Shown one piece after another: positions 23,023 through 33,534 of a stretch of 64,000 nt of DNA (position 1 is its first letter; each line of letters begins with the position of its first letter). The position numbers were made by a program, and so were the translations under genes. The DNA lies in NCBI GenBank assembly GCA_013146195.2, contig CM028377.1, forward strand, positions 173,795,231-173,859,230, written 5' to 3'. The notes beneath the pieces are model-generated. The model did not search any database and had not been told where the DNA came from. It worked only from the letters and a program-made list of their open reading frames with translations. The stretch is from Codonopsis lanceolata. Taxonomy: Eukaryota > Streptophyta > Magnoliopsida > Asterales > Campanulaceae.

Positions 23023-24014
23023 ATGACTTCTAATGCTTACATTCACATAAAAGATGGACATGAATTTAGACGACACCGTTGTGTGGAATGGAAAGAAAGA
23101 CAAGAATTATTCAGTTACCATGTACCATCTTCTAGTAAGGAGTGACAGGGATTTTCCGTGGAAGAGCGTATGGAAGTCAAGGGCTCCAGCTGAAGTTTTT
23201 TACTTTTTTATGTGGGAAGTTGCACTTGAAGCCATTTTAACAGGAGAGAACTTGAGGAGGCGCAAGAAAATATATACTAACTGGTGCTTTACGTGTAAGA
23301 AGGATGAAGAAAGTGTAAATCACCTGCAGATCCATTGTCCTTTCGCAGGGGAGATTTGGAGTTACGTGCTGAATTTATTCAAGGTTACTTGGGTGATGCC
23401 AAATTCGATCAAACAGCTCCTTTTGTGCTGGACCCTATATAAGTAGGGGTGGCAATTCGTGTTATCGTGTCGTGTTCGTGCCTCATTATCGTGTTTTAAT
23501 ATTATCTATCTTATTTGATCATAAATACAACAATAAATATTAAATTAAATATATTAACAATTTCGTGTCTTCCGTGTCGTGTTTCATGTTGTGTCGTGTC
23601 GTGTTGGGCTTATCGTGCCATTTGTCTCTGTAATCGTGTTTTATAATCGTGTCTTATTGGTTCGTGCTAACGTGTCGTGCCAGACATTGCCACCCCTATA
23701 TATAAGCATAAAAGGAAAAATAGTTTATGGGATGTTGCCCCGTTGGCTGTGTGTTGGGCCATTTGGAAAGAAAGGAATCTTAGAGCGTTCGAGAACAAGG
23801 CAAAGACCTCGGAAGATATCAAAAATCAGATTCTGCAGTTGCTGTTTTTTGGTGTTCTGAGGCAATGGTGCAGGGCTCTAATCCTTTTGTAGATTTTGTG
23901 AATAATATTTTTAGTAGTTAGTGGGGTTTCATTGTATACTTCCGGTGTATATAGGACGCTTCACCTCTTTTGAAGCTGTTATTTATATATCTATCTTACT
24001 TATCAAAAAAAAAA
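23023..24014 (+). mobile_element. LINE 3' fragment split by a hAT MITE
   Basis: The coding piece 23054-23446 reads VVWNGKKDKNYSVTMYHLL, then AEVFYFFMWEVALEAIL and WCFTCKKDEESVNHL, a LINE zf-RVT domain. It is broken at 23443 by a MITE and resumes with LAVCWAIWKERNLRAFE. The 3' UTR (CTTCCGGTGTATATAGGACG) ends in a poly(A) tail near 24014. The 9-bp sequence AAGTCGAAG occurs at 23014-23022 and 24015-24023 and is the likely target duplication. Confidence 0.88.
23444..23698. mobile_element. hAT-type MITE, 255 bp, with 8-bp TSD
   Basis: Terminal inverted repeats are TAGGGGTGGCAA and TTGCCACCCCTA, flanked by the perfect 8-bp duplication TATATAAG (23436-23443 and 23699-23706). Both are diagnostic of hAT elements. 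The interior is a degenerate set of CGTGTCGTG words with no coding capacity. It inserted into the zf-RVT coding part of the LINE, so it is younger than that LINE. Confidence 0.95.
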
Positions 24015-24338
24015 AAAGTCGAAGTGCATCTAAAGAGCTACATCCCGCACAGCACATCTAGACTACATTTGGACTTGTAAAGATGGAAATTGCACCAAGC
24101 AGACCCTACATATATATGTTGCATTTACTAAGGCCTCTTTGCAAAAGGGATACAGGTACCACTCATGCGAAAAATTAAACATGTATATTTATTGAGGGTA
24201 AGTGTTCAAATTCGCAATACTTAACTTATGAACATAATATTTTACGCAACCAAATTACATACTTGTGGGGTTGATGTGTGACTCAAATAGCAATAGGAGT
24301 TGAAGGGTTCAAGTTGAAATTTGATTTTCTATAAGGAT
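24015..24338. other. Intergenic, nothing recognised
   Basis: It begins with the LINE target duplication and contains no domain, inverted termini or RNA signature that I can support. Confidence 0.6.
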
Positions 24339-24356
24339 ATGATCACTTTTTTCTTT

Positions 24357-24494
24357 GGTGCAAACCCTTTTGTAGAGTTTGTGGATAGCTTACAGTGTAA
24401 TTATTTTTCTTCTTGTATACTTATGTGTACAGAGGACATGTCACCTGTTTTGATGCTAGCATATTCAAAATACTTACTTATCAAAAAAAATAAA
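24357..24494 (+). mobile_element. Severely 5'-truncated LINE copy (138 bp)
   Basis: Only the 3' UTR remains (TTGTAGAGTTTGTGGATAGC, then CTTATGTGTACAGAGGACATG, then TTACTTATCAAAAAAAA). An 18-bp duplication ATGATCACTTTTTTCTTT lies at 24339-24356 and 24495-24512, a textbook target-primed insertion. Confidence 0.92.
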
Positions 24495-24512
24495 ATGATC
24501 ACTTTTTTCTTT

Positions 24513-25344
24513 TGAGAAGCATCGGAACCATGTTGCATTTTCAGATGGTGCGGTTGTTTAAATTTACTACCATAAAACGTAAAGCACGCTACTAGCTAAC
24601 ATGCAAAACTCTCTATACATCGCTAGAGAAGATCATGTGATTAGAAATCTTATTTTCAGCCACATTACAAAGTTGTTGGACTGATCATTTAATTCTTTTT
24701 AATAGCACCATAGCTTCATATTTTAGACCGTATATGTATCACATTCCTGTACCCATTCCACTAACTTAAACGACTTGTGTTCCAGGCTATGTTAGTCAAC
24801 CTTCAGGAATTCTGCTCACATTTTGGTGCTTGAATCATTGAAATATTTGGGACCAAGAATATCGTTTTGGGAAGCTATGCACATTATTACGAGACAAAGT
24901 TCAGGAGAACCAATACATGAAATGGCCAGGTGTTAACTGGTGCTGGGCAATATGTTATACCATGACCCGGGGATAATAATGAACAAGCACCAAACAGGTC
25001 ATGGAAGAAAGGGGTGGAACAAGGTCAGGAATGAAAGTGAAGCTTGAGGAAAAAACAAGCAGAGTGGGTCACCATCCAGACTCTGCAGAGCAACTTCAGG
25101 CACTAGACAATTGATGGAGACTATATGAAGAGTTTGGTACAAATCCAGCATCTATATAGATAGATAAGCATGTCTGGTATATAAGATATCAATCCATGGA
25201 TCCGACACACTTTAGCTTTATTATTCATTCTAGATTCATCAATTTGTTAAGTAGCTTGAGTGATCCGACACACCTTAAGATGGCTCCTTACAGTTACCTC
25301 AGAAGTCAGAAGGTTCTTCCATTCTAATTTATTTTCATTTTAGC
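24513..25344. other. Intergenic, nothing recognised
   Basis: GATCCGACACAC occurs twice (about 25200 and 25262), and GTAAAGCACGCTACTA resembles a phrase near 21655. No gene or complete element could be supported. Confidence 0.5.
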
Positions 25345-25352
25345 ATTATTTG

Positions 25353-26682
25353 TTAGAGATGTTAAAAGGGCCAAGGAATGCAGGGCCCACCCAGTTAAAC
25401 CGTAACCGAAAAGCGTTAGGATCGATAAAATGTAACCCTATTAAATTCAGTGCTAACAGGGCTGAACAACCCTACAGGATCGGCCCTATAGGACTAGGGC
25501 TAGGGAGTAAAATCAAGGGTCGACCCTGTCAAACCGTAACCGAAAAGGGCTAGGATCCATAGTTGTTAAAGTCAAGAGGCGCTAAAAAGGCGATAGGTCC
25601 ATATTTGAGGCGAGAGGCGAGGCGCTAAAAAGGGGCTCACGGAAAAATACTACACAAAAATATATAGAACACATATAACTTAACAGATCTCAACAAAACA
25701 TATTATAACTTACAAGTGAGCATAATATTTGAAACTAAGTTCTAAGCTAATATCAATTATCACTCACACAATTAGGAAAAATAGTATATATATATGTATA
25801 TATATATATATTTGTTTGTTTATATCATTGTAACAAATTCCAAAACAAGTATAATGAGAATAATATATAAAAAAATCTCCAAAACAGGAACTAAAAAAAG
25901 GATGACAATTGTCACTAATTAAACATATTAGAAAATAGAGTAAAAGAAAACAGAAAAAAAAAAACAACAAAGTAACAAAAAATAATTCCAAATCCTGAAT
26001 TAAAGAAAAATTGGAATTATTCAACAAATAATGTCGGGAAAAAAACAAAGATAAATAATTTCTGTTTGTATTTAGCCCAAGAGAGAATCAGAAAAATAAT
26101 ACAAAAATAAAAAGCTAACATTCACTTAATCACCTCTCTGCCACGTGAAAACCCAAAAAAAACAAATCAGGTCGAAACTCCACTATTCTAAAAACCGAGC
26201 AGAGGAAAGTCACCGGCGACCAGTTCTGTGGACCTCCGGCGAGAAATTCCGGCGCCGGCACATGAGCCTGAATCCGGTGACTTCCGGCTCGCAAAGACGC
26301 AGACGAGTTCACCTAGATGAGCTTGTGGCAGCTATGGGCTTGGATTGGATGAAGAGTGAATATTGGAGGCTTGATCTGAAATGAAAATTTTCAGATCTGA
26401 GCCGGAATCCTTATCTGTGCGCCTTTTCTCGCCTTTTTAAGCCTTTCGCCTTAAAAAAAGTCGCCAAAGGCGTACGCCCAGCCACTTTGAGTCGCTCATC
26501 GACTCGCCCAGCTTCTTTGAGGCGCCAAGGCCTCGACTCGCCTCGACTCTCGCCTGAGGCGCCAAAGGCGCTCACCTTTGACAACTATGCTAGGATCGAG
26601 AAAATATAACCCTATTAAATTCAGGGGTAGAACCCTACAGGGTTGGTCCTATAGAGCTAGAGTCAACCCAATTAACATGTCT
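25353..26682. mobile_element. hAT-type non-autonomous element (outer)
   Basis: The ends carry AGAGATGTTAA and TTAACATGTCT as imperfect terminal inverted repeats. The 8-bp duplication ATTATTTG flanks the element (25345-25352 and 26683-26690). The interior is a twice-repeated unit of about 150 bp with the words TAACCCTATTAAATTCAG and AACCGTAACCGAAAAG. The second unit is interrupted at 25557 by another hAT element. There is no coding capacity. Confidence 0.85.
25558..26589. mobile_element. hAT-type non-autonomous element (nested, 1032 bp)
   Basis: It starts CATAGTTGTTAAAGTCAAG and ends CACCTTTGACAACTATG, which are imperfect inverted termini. The perfect 8-bp duplication CTAGGATC flanks it (25550-25557 and 26590-26597). 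The subterminal regions are rich in GAGGCG and GGCGCC words in opposite orientation, typical of hAT transposase-binding repeats. A GC-richer stretch at 26190-26340 could be captured host sequence, but I recognise no protein in it. Confidence 0.93.
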
Positions 26683-26788
26683 ATTATTTGTATAAGCATC
26701 AACATTTGAGCTGAAGAAGCATGGAAAGTACCCCCATTAAGTATCAACATTCAAATTGGTGTTAACTAAAGAAGTATGAGAAATACCA

Positions 26789-26860
26789 GATTTTTTTTTT
26801 TGATAAGTAATAATTGTATAAAAAGTAAAATACATACGCATACCTGAAATTGCCAATACA
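26789..26860 (-). mobile_element. LINE tail-like remnant, minus strand
   Basis: The plus strand reads TTTTTTTTTTTGATAAGTAA. Its complement TTACTTATCAAAAAA is the same 3' terminus as the LINE copies at 20.9, 24.0 and 24.5 kb. Very little of the 3' UTR is recognisable, so this is a minimal or decayed insertion. Confidence 0.5.
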
Positions 26861-26925
26861 TGATTACTGGAATGGTTATCTGTCGCTCATGATCCATCTT
26901 TTACTCCTTTCTCAAGGCAGATCAC

Positions 26926-27870
26926 CCTATCAGTAAGGACAGCTGGTAAGTAAGTCTACGTCTTCTCTATCTGCGCACAGACACATAAACTTCCTTTTCC
27001 GATTTCCACTCTACCATGAGTGCACGATGATGGATGCGACTCACAACAACATCAACGTTTGTCATGGAATCTGCACGAACAAATGGTTCTAATATAATAG
27101 GTAAGAGATTATAAAGTAAGAAGATAAAGTAAAAAAAAAGGAAAAACTAATTTTCTTAAGTATACGAACCACGTTCTTATTGCATGTATCAGATCAAAAT
27201 TTAAGGATCAGAACCCAATTTGAGATATGAGTTGCCTATCCCAGGTCACACCATCAGTGGGTACAACTCTTACAGAAATCTGGGGTTTTCTCTATCTGCT
27301 TTCTGACACATACATATCTCCTTCCCTGATTTCCAGTCTACCATGACTGGCCACATCCATCATCATCAAGGTTTGAAATGGGATCTGCGTGAACAAAGTT
27401 CTAATATATTAGATAAATGATTATAAAGCTAAAGTAAGATAAATAAATTTTCTTATACGAACCACATATTCTGAATTATTTTGTGTGTTAGATCTAAATC
27501 TAAGGATCAGAACCTACTTGAGAGATAAGTTGCCTATCCTGGGTCACCCATCAGGGAGAACAACTGGTACCGAAGTCTGGGGTTTACTTTATCTACTCAC
27601 TGACACTTAAACCTCCTTCCCCAATCCACTCCACCATGACTGTATGATGATGGATGCAGTTAACAACATCAAGGTTTGTCATGGGATCTGCATGAGAAAA
27701 TAGTTGTAATATATTAGCAAAAGGATTATAAAATACGAAATTAAAGTAAACAAATGAAAAATAAACAATTTTTTTGAAGTACACTAACCACATACAATGA
27801 ATTACTGTGGGCATCAGATCTAAATCTGAGGATCCAGTCCCTATATGAGAAATGAATTGCCTATCCCAGG
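26926..27870. repeat. Tandem repeat of ~300-325 bp downstream of the PPR gene
   Basis: Three diverged units have anchors at about 26926, 27240 and 27538, with a partial fourth at 27865. Each has CACC-ATCAG at the start, TCTATCTGC or TTATCTAC about 50 bp later, then CCATGAC/TG, GATGATGGATG, ATCAAGGTTTG, GGGATCTGC and GATTATAAA, ending with GATCTAAATCTAAGGATCAG. The array stops about 45 bp from the PPR stop codon. It may be transcribed as 3' UTR of that gene. Confidence 0.85.
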
Positions 27871-27915
27871 TCTCATTAGCCAGTAAGAGCCCTGACAGCA
27901 GTTTCTATCCGCAGC

Positions 27916-30900
27916 CTATGACGTGGTGCACCTTCTTAATCTGGTCTTGGCACTATGCAACTTTCTTTTGTGCTTTAAAAAGCTTAGCTTCTCCATGGCA
28001 ACCATTAAACCTTTGTGCACGTCTTGAGCACTGTCATCTTCAGATATCAGACCCCTCTCTGATAGATCCTTCAGAAGCATTTTGGCATTTACAAAATAAT
28101 TCATTTGGCAAATAGCTTCAATTAGAACAGTAAAGGTGGTGACATTGGGGTATACATCCCTTTTCTTCATCTCCCAGTATAATTCAAGTGCTTGTGCAAT
28201 ACCATCACTAGCACAAAGGCCTGTAATAAGTACATTGTATGCAACAACATCAAGGTGTACACCAAGACCTTCCATGATCTGTTTTAACTTGAAGGCCTCA
28301 GTAAAGTTACGCCTTTTGCAGAACATGTGGATTAAAGTTGTAAAAGTAGCAATAGTTGGAACAAGTTGCCCTCGGACCATGCAATCAAGAACCAGCATTG
28401 CTTCTTCCATCTTTCCCCGCTGCACAAGCCCTCTAACCATAGCACTCTCGGCTACATTCCGGGTGCCAACACCAAGTGCTCCCATTTCATCCTTTAGCTT
28501 AAAGGCTCCCCTTATGTCTCCCACTCTACACATACCAGTAATCAAAGTAATGAATTGTCTTTCGGTAGGAATGAAACCTTTGTCCAACATCTCGTACAGA
28601 AAATTGTGAGAATCTTTGAAACCAGATGCTCTGTTGAGTCCTTTAAGTATGTAATCATAAGTATCTTTATCAGGAAAAACTCCTACGAAACTCATGGTAT
28701 ACAACAGATCAAAGGCTTTCACTGCCTGAAGCCTCTCACAGCATTTGGAGATCATCATATTATAAGTACACTTATCAATTGCAGTTCCTTCCATGATCAT
28801 CTTTTTCAAAAGTTTAACCGCAATGTCCAGCATACCTGACTCACAAAGTCCATAAATTAGAGAATGACATGTCAATTTATCTGGAAGAAACCCTTTTCTG
28901 ACAATCGCATTGAATACCGCAAAGGAGTTTGATACATCCCTTTGTTTTGAGTATCCATGTAAGAGAATATTATATGTTCGCAAAGTAGGGCACAAATTTC
29001 GTTCTGTCATAGTAGAAAATAAACTGTACACCTCGGCTGTGTGTCCTGCTCTCGACTGACCATCCATGATTGCATTAAGTGCAACTGTATCAGGGCTAAT
29101 GCCCTTAGCTACCATCTCTTCATAAAAATAGGCAGCAGCTTTCGCCTGTCCCACCTTAAAGAGCCCATCAATTATGCATGTGTACATAACCTGGTTCGGA
29201 AACAAAGTTCCTCGTTCCATCATTTTTTGAGATAGAAGAATTGCAGCAACCACCTTGCCCTTCCTACATAACCCAGCAAGAAGGCTGGTATATGTATGAC
29301 TATCAGGATACACATTGTTCTCGACCATCTCATCCAACAAGAAGACTGCCACTTGCAAGTTGCCTGATCTACAAGCCTCAGCCACTAATGTGTTATAGAC
29401 AACAGCATCTAACGCATAAGGAATGTATCGAAGTTTACTCAAAAAATTTAGTGCCAGTTCGAAATGTCCACCTTTGCATAATCCTTTTAGGAGACTCCCA
29501 TATGTGCAAGGACTAGGGTGATGACCCAACTTTGTCATCTCATCAAACCAGGAAAATGCTTTTAAACCATCACCCATGTTTGCATAACCATTAATAACAG
29601 AATCAAAAGTTGTGGAATTTGGGACTAGACTGATACGAGTCATGTGATGCATGAACTCCACTGCCTCTTCCACTCTTCCGCATCTACAAAGAGAAGAAAC
29701 TAGCATATTACAAGTGAAAAGGTCTACATCATTCCCACTGTGATTCATCAGACCATAGATTTTCATTGCCTCATTTAAATTTCCCTGCTTGCAGTAATTG
29801 TATATCAATGTGGAATACACAATGTTGTTTGGTGTGACTCCAGATTTGTACATCTTACACATAATCTCCTTTCCATTTATTATGCTTCCTGCTCTGCAAA
29901 ACCCATTCACAAGTACTGAATATGTAATAACATCTGGACTCACGCCATTATTGCACATTTCATCAAGCACTTGCACACCTTCTCTGAGCCTCCCACTTTT
30001 GCATAGCCCATCAATCAACATTGTATATGCAATATGACCAACAACAACACCATTCCTTCTCATTCTCTCAAAAAGACAAATTGCTGAATCAAACTTGGCA
30101 AGCTTACATAACCCATTAAAGATGACCCCATAACTTACTTCATCAGGCCTTAATCCCCTCGCTTCCATTTCCCCTAAAAGTTGCAAAGCTTCAAAAAAAC
30201 GGCCTTCCTGGCAATGCCCATCAATCAACACATTATAAGTTATACAATTTGGTGAAATATTATACGTTGACATCTCATTAAAAATCTGACTAGCAACCCC
30301 AATCTTCCCTTCCTTGACAAACCCGCTAATTAGAGTATTATAAGTCACTTCATTAGGGAATACCATCTTCTTGCGCATCTTTTTCAACAACAAATAACCT
30401 TTCACACTCCTTTGATTTCCACACAGATGGTCTATCAGCATGTTATACGTGTATACATCTGCTTCGAGACCTTTCTGACCCATGTGATCAATTAACTCTA
30501 AAGCCGCCTTGTATCTTCCTTTCTTGCAAAACCAATTCAACACAGTATTATACGTTACAACGGTAGGAATATAACCACTACCCTCCATCTTTCTAAGGAG
30601 ATGCCCAGCCTTCTTAACCTTTCCTTCCCCACAAAGAATATGTAACAATATATTAAACGTACCAACGTGAGGGCAAATATTTCTCGCAATCATATCCTCA
30701 AAAAAGGACCATGCTGAACCTACCAACTTGTTCTTCCCCATTGCTGCTAGGATCATGTTACATGTATAAACAGACGGCTTAAACCCCCGATAACCCATCA
30801 AATGAAATGTTTCTAAAGCATCTTTAACCATCGAATTCCGCACATAAACCCTAATTAAAAGGTCAAAAACTGCAGGATTTGAATTACATAGAGGGTATGT

Positions 30901-31196
30901 GTCCATGAGAGCATCAAAAAGGGACTTTGGACCAATACTCATTTCAAACAAATCTCTTAAAATCGACTTAGCAGATTCGTACATTCTTGCTCTAACTAGT
31001 ATATGGGTAGTAATACAGTAGATATGAATAATGTGCTTGAGGTTCAAATCAGGTTGGTTAATGAACCAATTGAGAAATTTCAAAGCTAGCTTTCCATGAA
31101 CTGACCTAAGTGATGCCCGTTTATAATCCATGTGGTTTAAAGATTCCCAACGGTCAATTGTTAAAATTGTATAAATACTGTTCTCCATTTCTGCAC
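27916..31196 (-). CDS. P-class pentatricopeptide repeat (PPR) protein, main exon
   Basis: This open frame of over 1090 codons is the only long intact one in the window. From about residue 110 to 1050 it is a near-continuous array of roughly 25 PPR motifs of 35 residues (for example VTYNTLISGFVKEGK, ITYNVLIDGHCQEGR and VMYTCIIDGLFKVGQ). There is no E, DYW or SMR domain, so it is P-class and presumably binds organellar RNA. It is recognisably the family of Arabidopsis At5g55840 (about 1.1 thousand residues). That protein likewise begins near ME-SIY-ILTIDRW and LNHMDY. The frame opens upstream with a GTG, not ATG. The first ATG is at 31188-31186 (MENSIYTIL). However, a splice acceptor (AACAG) ends at 31197 and joins in frame to an upstream exon, so I give 31196 as exon start. 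The stop is TAG at 27918-27916. I see no internal stop or frameshift. Confidence 0.93.
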
Positions 31197-31249
31197 CTGT
31201 TTCCACAAATCACCAAAATCAAGGGAGATAAAAGTACTCAAAACATAGA

Positions 31250-31800
31250 TTTCAATGCTCAAAACACACACACAGTTGTATAGACAGAGATAGACAAAGA
31301 GATAGAAGGTGCCAATGTAAGTTTATCGCACACACAAATACTTTATCTGCGTTACACACACAGAATGGTACCACATGCAAATTTATATGCACACACACAC
31401 ACACAAAAATTATCCGTACATTCAACAAGAGAAAGGGACCAAGTTCAAATTTATATGCAGACACACACAGTTTCTCTGCAGATAATCACAAAGAGAAAAC
31501 GACCAATGTAGATTTATAAGCACACACCCATGCATATACAAACAAAAGAAAGCTACCAGATGTAAATTTATATGCACGCTTGCACACAAAAACACAAACA
31601 CTCACAAATTGATAAGTACCAAATGTACATTTACAAGCACACACAATCCATCTGCGCAAACACATAAAGAGAAAGGTATGAAATGAAAATTTATATGCAC
31701 ACAAACACTCACACGGCCAGAGTGAAAGGATGTATATTTATGTATATATATGCAACATACTGCAAGCACACACAGAGAAAAGGAACCAAATGTAAATTAA
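31250..31800. repeat. CA-rich ~60-bp minisatellite in the putative PPR intron
   Basis: About eight diverged units of 55-65 bp share the core GACCAAATGTAAATTTATATG followed by CACACACAC and then AGAGAAAG. Cores are near 31312, 31370, 31437, 31500, 31558, 31618, 31680 and 31788. All open frames reported across it are Cys/Val-rich artefacts of the CA tract. Confidence 0.88.
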
Positions 31801-31900
31801 TATGAATTAGCACCCGAAAAAATGTTCTTAATCACACATAGAAACACACATTTTATAATGAAAAACACACAGAAATACAGGGAGAAGCCCATTTGATTAC

Positions 31901-32012
31901 CATCTCTGGAATTCTTGAAGAAGCCCATTTGCGAGAAATTTCTAAATTTTATGGGGAAATAGGAAAATCCTTTGGCAGCTGAAGAATAAAGGTATCGAGC
32001 CATTTGTATCAT
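31901..32012 (-). CDS. Candidate first exon of the PPR gene: mitochondrial-type presequence
   Basis: An ATG at 32012-32010 opens a frame MIQMARYLYSSAAKGF... rich in Arg, Lys, Ser, Phe and Tyr. It has no acidic residue until the end (KNSRDG), the composition of a mitochondrial targeting peptide. It runs into GATG|GTAATC, a plausible splice donor at 31900-31899. Joining to the acceptor at 31198-31197 restores a glycine codon (G|GT) and enters the main PPR frame at AEMENSIY without a shift. The product would be 1130 residues, close to the length I recall for At5g55840. The 704-bp intron would lie in the presequence region. This is inference from sequence. The alternative is translation from the ATG at 31188. 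Confidence 0.6.
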
Positions 32013-32220
32013 GCTAGGAAGCTGAGTTAGAGCATTTCTTCTTGGGTGGCAGCCGGCGACGAAGAAGACGACCGAACAGAAGGGACACAGAACGGAGGTG
32101 GGAAGTCGAGGGACGCAGAACGGGGGAGAAAGACGAACGCGAGGAAGACGGAGGGAGGAAGACGGAAGTGTGGCCGGACTGAGGGAGGAAGTCGGTGTAA
32201 CTAAAGCAAGTGTAAATGGC
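32013..32220 (-). promoter_or_regulatory. Presumed 5' UTR/promoter region of the PPR gene
   Basis: GC-richer than its surroundings and strongly strand-asymmetric. The plus strand is GA-rich (GACGAAGAAGACG, GGAGGGAGGAAGACGG), so the transcribed minus strand is CT-rich, as in many plant 5' leaders. No TATA box was identified with confidence. The assignment rests on position only. Confidence 0.35.
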
Positions 32221-32359
32221 AGGCAGATGGAATAGATTTATGATCTAAGATTCAACATAGATCACAACACAAGACTTTGAATCAAAAATAGGGAAAGAAT
32301 TTCATTCAAACCTCCCATGAGTCTATAAGAAAAAGAAGACTTCTAAGAACCTAGAACGA

Positions 32360-32437
32360 ACATGGGGTTCGAGAAAGAAGGCGAGGAAAAAAGAAAAACA
32401 TGGGGTTCGAGAAAGAAGGCGAGGAAAAGAGAAAAAC
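32360..32437. repeat. Short tandem duplication beside the tRNA gene
   Basis: ACATGGGGTTCGAGAAAGAAG and its continuation GCGAGGAAAA occur twice in a row, a unit of about 38 bp. The second unit abuts the tRNA 3' end and supplies its T-run terminator. Confidence 0.85.
32432..32436 (-). terminator. Pol III T-run terminator of tRNA-Ala
   Basis: TTTTT on the minus strand begins three bases after the discriminator base of the tRNA gene. Confidence 0.7.
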
Positions 32438-32439
32438 AT

Positions 32440-32512
32440 TGGAGGTGCGGGGAATCGAACCCCGTGCCTCTCGCATGCGAAGCGAGCGCTCTACCATATG
32501 AGCTACACCCCC
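32440..32512 (-). tRNA. tRNA-Ala (CGC anticodon)
   Basis: A 73-nt cloverleaf. The acceptor GGGGGTG pairs with CACCTCC (one G-T), the D arm is GCTC-ATATGGTA-GAGC, and the anticodon stem CTCGC/GCGAG carries loop TTCGCAT, so the anticodon is CGC, reading GCG alanine codons. The variable loop is AGGCA, the T arm CGGGG-TTCGATT-CCCCG, and the discriminator base is A. Internal A box (TAGCTCATATGG) and B box (GGTTCGATTCC) are intact. A five-T run lies a few bases past the 3' end as Pol III terminator. CCA is not encoded, as in eukaryotes. It is expected to be functional. Confidence 0.95.
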
Positions 32513-32960
32513 TTATTGAATGGGTAATTGGAATTTATTAATTTAAAAACTTAATCGAGCATCTTTTTAACTGGAAACTATTTTGGGTAAAATATCAAAA
32601 TAGCCCACTCAAAAATTCTCAAATTTATTCTTCTATCCAAAAATTTCTAAAGTTAAAATTACTAAGAAAGCTCAAAACTTAATATGTCAACACTGTTATT
32701 TTATTTAAATATTTTTTTGGTTCCCAGAGTGTCCCTAGGCCTGAAAACTCAAGACGAATCTCTTGAGTCAGGTAAGATCACAAAATGACGGTAAAAGCTC
32801 TCACAACAAGTATTTAAATGCAACTCTAGTATGCGCAAGTTTTGTGAATTTTAATTGGAAGTGTGATAAGAAGGATCTTGAGTGGTGTGGTTCTCATTTA
32901 CTTGATAGGCGTTCAGGTGTATCAGTAGGTTATTGGTTTTCTTACTTTTAATTTCTTTCT
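32513..32960. repeat. Family C dispersed repeat, copy 1 (adjacent to the tRNA gene)
   Basis: It shares an ordered series of words with 34628-35140 and 47959-48440: GTAATTGGAATTT, CGAGCATCTTTTTAACT, CAAAATAGCCCACT, TTCTTCTATCCAAAAA, AAGCTCAAAACTTAATGTG and AAGTGTCCCTAGGC. No coding sequence is visible. Copy 1 lacks the ATT microsatellite found at the far end of the other two. Confidence 0.8.
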
Positions 32961-33498
32961 AATTCATGTTATGACTTTAACTGTATTTTAAGTATGTAGA
33001 ACCCTTTTTGTATCTCTCTCTTTTATACAAATATGTTTTTTTATCAAATTATTGTTTTGACTATTATTTATACCTTAAATCCTATTTTGTTATACATAAT
33101 TTTTTTGTAAAACAGCCTACTAAATCTTTAAAAAAAATTATCTATAATTTTTTTTCTTATTATTATTATGACTCTTGATCATATGTTTTATTTGTAATTT
33201 TGTAGTTAAGTTAACATTATCTTAAACCAGTGAAATCTTTTTTTAACTATTATTTTTTTAGTAATTATTGTATTGACTTTAATCGTATCGTAAGTTTGTA
33301 ACACCTTTTTTTAATATGTAACTTTTTTTTCAAAATATTGTCTTCACTTTGACCGTATCATTAATATGTAATTTTTTTAAAATTTATAAATTGTTTGTAG
33401 TTATCTTTTTATTAAATAAAGTAACCGACATATTTTTTAAAAGATAATAGTATTTTAAAATAAAATAAAAGGGGTAATATAAGAAAGAAAGACCGAGC

Positions 33499-33534
<36 letters not shown>

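Noticed and set aside
31198..31206. Upstream extension of the PPR frame starting at GTG
   Set aside because: Plant nuclear genes start at ATG; these nine bases end in a splice-acceptor-like AACAG, so they are more likely intron end than coding.
31252..31704. Cys/Val-rich frames with apparent membrane character
   Set aside because: They are read-throughs of the CA minisatellite; each starts in a repeat unit.
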